64,000 nucleotides of DNA from Hymenobacter qilianensis (GTDB lineage: Bacteria > Bacteroidota > Bacteroidia > Cytophagales > Hymenobacteraceae): the NCBI RefSeq assembly GCF_014489555.1, contig NZ_CP060784.1, positions 3,534,001-3,598,000 on the forward strand. The letters run 5' to 3'. Shown piece after piece: positions 59,035 to 64,000 of the stretch. Below the pieces are notes generated by a model. The model worked only from the letters and a program-made list of their open reading frames with translations. It did not search any database and was not told the origin of the DNA. Made by a program: the position numbers and the translations under genes. The stretch's first letter is position 1. Each line of letters opens with the position of its first letter.

Positions 59035-59972
59035 TTAGAGCAGCGGCTTCCGGGCTCGCACCTCGGCCACCCGGCGGGCCAGATCCTGACTATGCAGCGG
59101 AATACCCCGCGCGTTTAAATGCGTCGCATCGTGCCAGTACCGCAGGTTGTTGGAAAGCTCGGCAATGGGCTGTTGGGCATAGTTGATATAGAGAATAGAT
59201 TCAGCCCGCAGCACAGAATCAACCAGGGCGGAAGTGGCCGCCAGATGGCGCGGCCGCTGATAATAGGTGGCGGTAAAGCAAATCAACTCTATCTGCTCCT
59301 GTTTGCAAATGGCAATAAACTCGCTTAGATACCGCAGATGGGCCCTATTGAGGTAGGGAGGTTCCGCGTTAAGCTTTTCCAGCGCATAGAGCGTGCGTGC
59401 GCTATCCTGAGGTGAGGGCGTTTCTGGCTCATAGCCTTGATTAAGAGGCGCATCGGGCTTACTGCTCACGTAGTTCTTGGCGAGGCTCGCCACGTTGCTG
59501 TTATGGCGGTACAGCGCAAAGCTGAACTTCAGCGGCGCCAGCCACGTCCATTCGTTGGTATAGGCCGTCACAAGCGGGTTTTGCCCATAGTAATACTTCA
59601 GATACTGAATGTCTTCCGGGTAGCTGGGACGCAGATACTCATCCAGATCGACGTGCAGCAGAATCGTGCGGGGCAGCTTTTGCTTTTGCCGCAGGACACT
59701 CAGCAGGGCCGTATGAAAAATCTGCGTGGTGCCATGATGGCCAAGGCTGAACGTGCCCGGGCCCAGACTATCAGGGCAGATATTAGACACCAGCCGCGAG
59801 TCGCCCATCAATACGATGGGGGGCGGAAGCAAGTCCAGGTAGGTATTGACTAGGCCTCCTCGCTGGCCGTTGCGGACCCGCTCGTACAGATTATCCAGCA
59901 GCCACGCGCCGCCGCGATCCAGCGAAAAAAGCCCCCCATAAAGAGCAAAAAGAAGATGGTGAAGTTCTTCAT
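59035..59972 (-). CDS. SGNH-like membrane-anchored acyltransferase/hydrolase partner of MBOAT (one apparent frameshift)
   Basis: About 312 residues after repair, starting ATG at 59972 (MKNFTIFFLLFMGG), which gives an N-terminal membrane anchor. Adding one G at the run 59932-59937 joins this start to the main frame (FMGGLFSLDRGGAWLLDN). The extracytoplasmic domain shows an SGNH-type block I, VLMGDSRLVSN, and a closing DATHLNARG with Asp and His, as in AlgX/DltD-like partners. It starts 18 bases after the MBOAT stop. Predicted role: transfer of an acyl (probably acetyl) group from the MBOAT to an extracellular polysaccharide. Middle-region similarity is low, so the family call is motif-based. 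Confidence 0.78.
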
Positions 59973-59990
59973 AACGAGTAGACGAGGAGG

Positions 59991-61401
59991 TTAAAACTGA
60001 AAATAAATAAATTGCCCCCAGAGCTGACACCGAAGCACAAGAGCACAACGACCAGCCCCAGGGACACAGCCAGCGGCTTGGCCCACCCGTTCGTCGGAGC
60101 CAGCAAGTGAAAATCGTGGCGGCGGAGGAAGGCATATTCGAGCAGCAGCAGCACGGCTACGCGAGGCATAAACGTGCCCAGCTTTTCCAGGTCTAGCGCG
60201 GGTGGCGCCGTGTGCAGCACCTCCGTCACGTGGGTCACGACATACCATGCTTGCTCAAAGGTAGTCGCGCGAAAAAACACCCAGGTCAGGCAAATAAGGT
60301 GGAAGGTGAGGAGCACCCGCAGGAGTTTAACAGGCCAGCTTAGCGGCTCGCCAACACGTACGCCGAGAAGTTTTTCTACGCTCAAATACAAGCCATTGAG
60401 AAAACCCCAGATGACGAAATTCCAAGAGGCTCCGTGCCATAATCCTCCCAGCAGCATGGTTAGCATGAGGTTGCGGTAGGTAAAGATTTTGCCCAACCGA
60501 CTGCCCCTAGCGAGATATACAAGTAGTCGCGCAGCCAGGTAGAAAGGGAAATATGCCAGCGCCGCCAGAACTCGGTGACGCTCTTGGCAAAGTACGGTAG
60601 GCGGAAATTCTCCATTAGCTTAAACCCCATTACCTGCGCCGAGCCCAAGGCAATGTCGGAATAGCCGGAGAAGTCGCAGTAGATCTGGATGGCAAAGGCA
60701 TAGGTAGCCAGCAGCAAGGACCACCCGGAGTGCATTTCATAATTATTATAAACTGAGTTGACGTACCCGGCCAGCACATCCCCGACCACTACTTTCTTGA
60801 ACAAGCCCCACAGTATACGTTGTAAGCCCATCACCACCTCATTGAAGTCGAAGTGCTTTTCCTCGTGAAACTGCGGCAGCACGTTCTGGGGCCGCTCAAT
60901 TGGCCCGGCCACGAGCTGAGGATAGAACATGACGTACAACGAGTACAGGCCCAGATGACGCTCCGCCGGAAAGTTGCCCCGATACACTTCAATGGTGTAG
61001 CTCATGGCCTGAAACGTGTGAAACGACAAGCCAATGGGCAGGATAATGCCTAAGTAGGGCAGCTCATATTGCGTGACGTGAAGCGAGTCGAGCAGGGCCC
61101 CCACGTTATCGAGAAAGAAATTGTAGTACTTGAAGATGGCCAACACCCCCAGGTTAGCTATTAAGCTAAGGATAAGAAATTGCTTGCGCCGCGGTCCGGT
61201 AGCCTTTGCAATCTGTATACCTGCTACATAGTCGATGAGAATGGTGAAAAACAGAATCAGGATGTAGGCCGGAATAAAGGCCATATAAAACCCGCAACTG
61301 GCTCCTAGCAACAGCCACCATCGATGACGGTGGGGAAGGATGTAGTACAGGGTGGTGACAACCACGAAAAAAACGAGGAACTCAAAGGAATTAAAAAGCA
61401 T
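59991..61401 (-). CDS. MBOAT-family O-acyltransferase, AlgI/DltB-like (two apparent frameshifts)
   Basis: About 471 residues after repair, the usual AlgI length. An inner-membrane acyltransferase that passes acetyl groups across the membrane for polysaccharide O-acetylation. Signature elements: FNSFEFLVFF start, GISFHTFQAMSYTIEVYRG-like (GLSFHTFQAMSYTIEVY), [65 protein letters not shown] with the catalytic His, and the end FIYFQF. Breaks: C4 60504-60507 (one C needed to give SLGGSRLGKIF) and C5 60015-60019 (sixth C needed to reach FIYFQF and the stop at 59991-59993). Paired with the SGNH gene downstream. Confidence 0.93.
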
Positions 61402-61768
61402 AGCCAGTCAAGGCACGGCTGCTGGAGCTGCACCAAGTATGAAATTCAAACAGGTAATAGAATAAAGCTTTTAACTGCCTACGCCCGCAGGCACGGCAAA
61501 GCAGGGCCACCAGGAACGCCTAGCTAGCCGGTATTAAATAACAGGCTCCCTTTACAGGAGCCTACCGCGTCAAGGCGGGGTAAAAAATAAGATGTGACTA
61601 AGCAACATTAATAATAATATGTTCGGGAAATAGGGAGTACTGCAGTAGAGAATGCTACAGGACGATTCGTAAAGATGCAAAAGTAGGCTGAACGAATCAC
61701 TAAAAAATGTATAATTCGGACTTCCTGGTATTTCTACTTAATCTGCTACCGGCTCTGGTTTCGCCCGG
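61402..61768. other. Spacer upstream of the MBOAT gene
   Basis: No gene supported. A 7-bp hairpin (AGGCTCC at 61543-61549 with GGAGCCT at 61557-61563) may end the GDSL transcript or lie in the MBOAT leader. AT-rich between 61580 and 61740. Confidence 0.5.
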
Positions 61769-63055
61769 TCAGTGTTTAATGAAGCGCACACGCCTGGTTC
61801 CTGCCTGAAGGTAGTAAAGCCCCTGACTAAGCTGGGAGATATCGAGCGTGATCTGCGTACCCTCGGCCACCTGACGGTCGACCACTTGACCGCGTCCGTT
61901 CCAGATAGTAATCGGCGTTTGGCTAACAATACCGCTCACCGTTATTATTCGGTCCGCCGGGACCGGACTAACAGTTAATTCAGACTGATGAATCGGCGAG
62001 ACCGTTACGACGCCGGAGAATCTAACGACCCCATTGGTATCGGTTTGGCGCAGGCGGTAATAAATTTTTGGATGGGTAAGCGCAGTAGCATCTAAAAAGG
62101 AATAGCTACTTCGACTAGCAGTAGTACCCCGGCCTACTACTTGCCCTACGGCAGCAAATTCAGTTCCCGTCGTGCTCCGTTCAATTGTGAACCCAGCATT
62201 ATTCTGCTCGCTGGCCGTGACCCACTGCAGCTGTATGCCATCCGGCACCGCCCGAGCGTCAAATTGGACTAGGCTAACTGGTAGCGGCCGCCCTAGCAGC
62301 GCGTTGGATTTTAAGGCTGCTAGCCAGCGCTCTGCCATTTTTTCCTCCCCTTGCTCGTTTGGATGCAGCTTATCGTAAAGGTCCTCTGAACCGAAACCTG
62401 TATAATGATCGACGATAATTATCGACGACTCATCTGTGGTTTTCGCGCTTGCTAAGGCCGGAAGCAAGGCGTTAAACGCAGGTATCTTATTTTGAACGTC
62501 ATTGTTTGTAAGATCGGTTGGTAATACCTGAGCTACAAGTACACTCACCTTCGGGTTAACCGCGCGCAACGCATCAATCAGTTTGCCTATATCGTCGCGG
62601 GTATCCTCCACACTAGAGGTACCTAAAAGGTCATTGGTACCAGCATGGAGGAGCACAATGTCAGGCTGAGCGTAAGCCGCCCATTCCGGGATATAGGGGA
62701 GCAATTCATCCGCTCGCAGGCCCGAGGCTCCGTCATGGTTGGGGTCAAAGTCCTGGAAGATAGTAGCCCCTCCCTCATTCGTGTTTTTAGAACCCACAAA
62801 ATCGACGTCATACTTCTCCTCCTGCAACTTGAGCCACAGAGGACGACGATATGTAGTGTGCTCCGGGGTTCCGTGGGTAATCGAGTCGCCTAAGAGCATT
62901 ATCTTGACTTGCGCTCTGCTCTGCAGCGCTGGCAATACCAAAAAACATACTAGGAATACCATTAAGGAGCATAAACTCCTTCGGATTGGGGCAAGCAGCG
63001 AAGTAGAATTATACGGGACAGGGGTCACTGTAGTGGTTTGTCGGCGTCGTAGCAA
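61769..63055 (-). CDS. Secreted GDSL/SGNH hydrolase with T9SS type-A sorting domain
   Basis: Up to 428 residues. The start is uncertain: TTG at 63055, GTG at 63028 or ATG at 62962. The longer forms give a better signal peptide (RRSLCSLMVFLVCFLVLPALQSRA|Q). The SGNH core has block I MLLGDSITHG, block III HAGTNDLL and block V DKLHPNEQG with Asp and His. A fibronectin-like domain (WVTASEQNNAGFTIERS) precedes a type-A sorting domain that ends GLYYLQAG and RVRFIKH. This implies export by T9SS and attachment or release at the surface. The substrate is likely an acylated polysaccharide. Its location 367 bases upstream of an O-acylation pair is suggestive. No frameshift is seen. Confidence 0.88.
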   Translation of the reverse strand: MLRRRQTTTVTPVPYNSTSLLAPIRRSLCSLMVFLVCFLVLPALQSRAQVKIMLLGDSITHGTPEHTTYRRPLWLKLQEEKYDVDFVGSKNTNEGGATIFQDFDPNHDGASGLRADELLPYIPEWAAYAQPDIVLLHAGTNDLLGTSSVEDTRDDIGKLIDALRAVNPKVSVLVAQVLPTDLTNNDVQNKIPAFNALLPALASAKTTDESSIIIVDHYTGFGSEDLYDKLHPNEQGEEKMAERWLAALKSNALLGRPLPVSLVQFDARAVPDGIQLQWVTASEQNNAGFTIERSTTGTEFAAVGQVVGRGTTASRSSYSFLDATALTHPKIYYRLRQTDTNGVVRFSGVVTVSPIHQSELTVSPVPADRIITVSGIVSQTPITIWNGRGQVVDRQVAEGTQITLDISQLSQGLYYLQAGTRRVRFIKH

Positions 63056-63415
63056 AAAGGGCAGCTCCCTATACGAAGTAAAAGTGTAAATGGCTCGTTT
63101 TAGAGTCTCTTAGTCACCTGTAAGGCGTTTACCGATAGTATAGCCTAATTTATGGGTGGTATGTAAAACAAGCCTGCCGCAGGCATGCAGTGCATACTAG
63201 AGGAGGGTAAAAGACCGCAAGTTGAAGAAAGTTTATCCAAACTTAATCAACTGCAGTTTTATGAAAGAGGATTTAATAGGAAAGCTCCCGTCATCAATAA
63301 GTACTGCTATAAGGTGTAAGAAGGGTTAGATAATAAGTCATCCTATGATATGAATTATATATTATATTTGTTTAGTGATATGAGTTAGTCGTCTGCCTTC
63401 CTTTAGCTTAACCAT
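63056..63415. other. AT-rich spacer with a promoter
   Basis: No gene seen. AT content rises sharply after 63300. TATATTTG at 63363-63370 fits the TAnnTTTG element for the small gene at 63416. A -33 TTTG at the right distance is not evident. Confidence 0.5.
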
Positions 63416-63601
63416 ATGAGAGCAAAATTCAGTGACCATCCTTTAACAAGACGACATAAGCGGCTAAGCTATCGGCTAAGGTTAGGGCTTGTTCTTGTCA
63501 TTGGGTTTATGCTAATCTTAGCCATTGCCTACTTGGTAAATCGGGGCTATCGCTATCCAGACAAGCGGACCGATTGGCGAAGTGAAGTGCCACGTGATTA
63601 G
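63416..63601 (+). CDS. Small single-pass membrane protein
   Basis: A 61-residue protein. The N-terminus is strongly basic (TRRHKRLSYRLRLG), followed by one helix (LVLVIGFMLILAIAYLV) and a short polar tail (RGYRYPDKRTDW). By the positive-inside rule the N-terminus should face the cytoplasm. A TAnnTTTG element lies 46 bases upstream. The family is not recognised. Composition is more AT-rich than the surroundings, and it lies in a region with decayed genes, so recent acquisition is possible. Confidence 0.55.
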   Translation: MRAKFSDHPLTRRHKRLSYRLRLGLVLVIGFMLILAIAYLVNRGYRYPDKRTDWRSEVPRD

Positions 63602-63650
63602 GTGCGTAAGAGAAACGGTTGTTATAGATACCTTATTGCGGTGGCTTTGG

Positions 63651-63835
63651 TCAGTCAGCCAAAACACCACGATGAAGGACAGAATAGCCGAACGGGCCAC
63701 CAAATGAACTTCCTGCTCGGCCAGCTGGGGCAGAATTGTGCGTTCCAGCCCTACCATGCCGCCCTAACTGGCATTCACTAAAAACAGGAGGATAAATTGT
63801 TGCCAGTTTTCGCGCAAGCCGAGTCGAGGAGACAT
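63651..63835 (-). pseudogene. Fragment of a major-facilitator-superfamily transporter
   Basis: Read from the ATG at 63835, the frame gives MSPRLGLRENWQQ and FILLFLVNAS, an in-frame TAG, then GGMVGLERTILPQL and SAILSFIVVF. These match the first two helices of a Bacteroidota MFS family (usual text LVNAFVGGMVGLERTILP). After VVF the similarity ends and the frame runs into unrelated sequence. With a stop at residue 24 and no downstream helices, it is a truncated remnant. The stop is not at a G/C run, unlike the other breaks in the window. Confidence 0.72.
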
Positions 63836-63907
63836 GGGGCACTTGAAAGGAGATAAAGCAGGAAAGCCCGACGCGGGTCGGAGGCAGGCGGCCGCGGCCA
63901 GACCAAG

Positions 63908-64000
63908 TTAATGCGGCAGCTTTTCGCGCAGGGCGCTGTAGGTCCAGGTGCCGGCCAGGGCGGCCAGAATCAGCACCGCCGCACCGGCCACCCCACTGCC
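63908..64000 (-). CDS. C-terminus of a membrane protein cut by the right edge
   Basis: Thirty codons are visible, ending at a TAA (63908-63910). The residues GAAVLILAALAGTWTYSAL form a final membrane helix, and EKLPH is a short cytoplasmic tail. The form fits the last helix of an MFS or similar transporter, but there is too little to assign a family. It lies upstream of the MFS fragment on the same strand. Confidence 0.5.
   Translation of the reverse strand, partial: GSGVAGAAVLILAALAGTWTYSALREKLPH

Noticed and set aside
1..64000. tRNA, rRNA or riboswitch genes
   Set aside because: No cloverleaf, T-loop signature, rRNA word or known riboswitch core was found by eye; a covariance-model search could still find one.

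Overview
The window looks like chromosome of a high-GC member of the Bacteroidota, most likely Hymenobacter or a close Cytophagales relative. The reasons are a SusC/SusD pair, proteins with type IX secretion (T9SS) sorting domains, a PorP/SprF protein, a type III glutamine synthetase, a 'putative porin' of the Bacteroidota type and several upstream sites matching the phylum's TAnnTTTG promoter element. I saw no rRNA, tRNA, CRISPR array, insertion sequence or prophage.

Layout. 1-9.8 kb: end of a porin, miaE, a cytoplasmic GH2 glycosidase, secreted proteins, an ABC permease and a small HTH protein. 9.8-16.1 kb: mtaB, an LTA-synthase-like alkaline phosphatase-fold protein and glnN (GSIII). 16.3-18.6 kb: a TetR regulator divergent from two cupins and a SnoaL-like protein, with two matching 16-bp operators. 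18.6-27.5 kb: a TPR histidine kinase, ferritin, a secreted nuclease, a GNAT, a HelD-like helicase and an FG-GAP lipoprotein. 28.1-36.8 kb: a minus-strand polysaccharide utilisation locus, susC-susD-GH13-GH65, probably for alpha-glucans. 37-44.8 kb: an MBL-fold protein, a very large beta-propeller (VPS10-like) protein, a pectinesterase and an esterase. 44.8-48.1 kb: an ABC/MFP export operon. 48.6-54.1 kb: a T9SS type-B adhesin with seven Ig-like repeats, followed by its PorP/SprF partner. 54.6-64 kb: glpD-TRIC channel, a SulP transporter, an MBOAT/SGNH O-acylation pair, a T9SS-exported GDSL hydrolase and decayed MFS remnants at the right edge.

Two window-wide patterns matter most. First, 19 genes carry 24 apparent frameshifts. 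Every one is repaired by adding a single base at a G or C run, and more than half of these runs are five bases long where six are needed, mostly in GGGGGGC followed by A/T. The uniformity points to homopolymer under-calling in the assembly rather than real gene loss, so these genes are annotated as full length with the break marked. Second, the DNA motif TGGGGGGC followed by AAA/TTT (reverse AAAAAAGCCCCCCA or TTTGCCCCCCA) recurs dozens of times in both orientations. It falls in coding sequence in different reading frames and in intergenic DNA, and inverted pairs of it form several of the terminators. That resembles DNA uptake sequences in other phyla and is the best candidate here for something undescribed. 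Two families of long perfect hairpin repeats are also dispersed through intergenic spacers.
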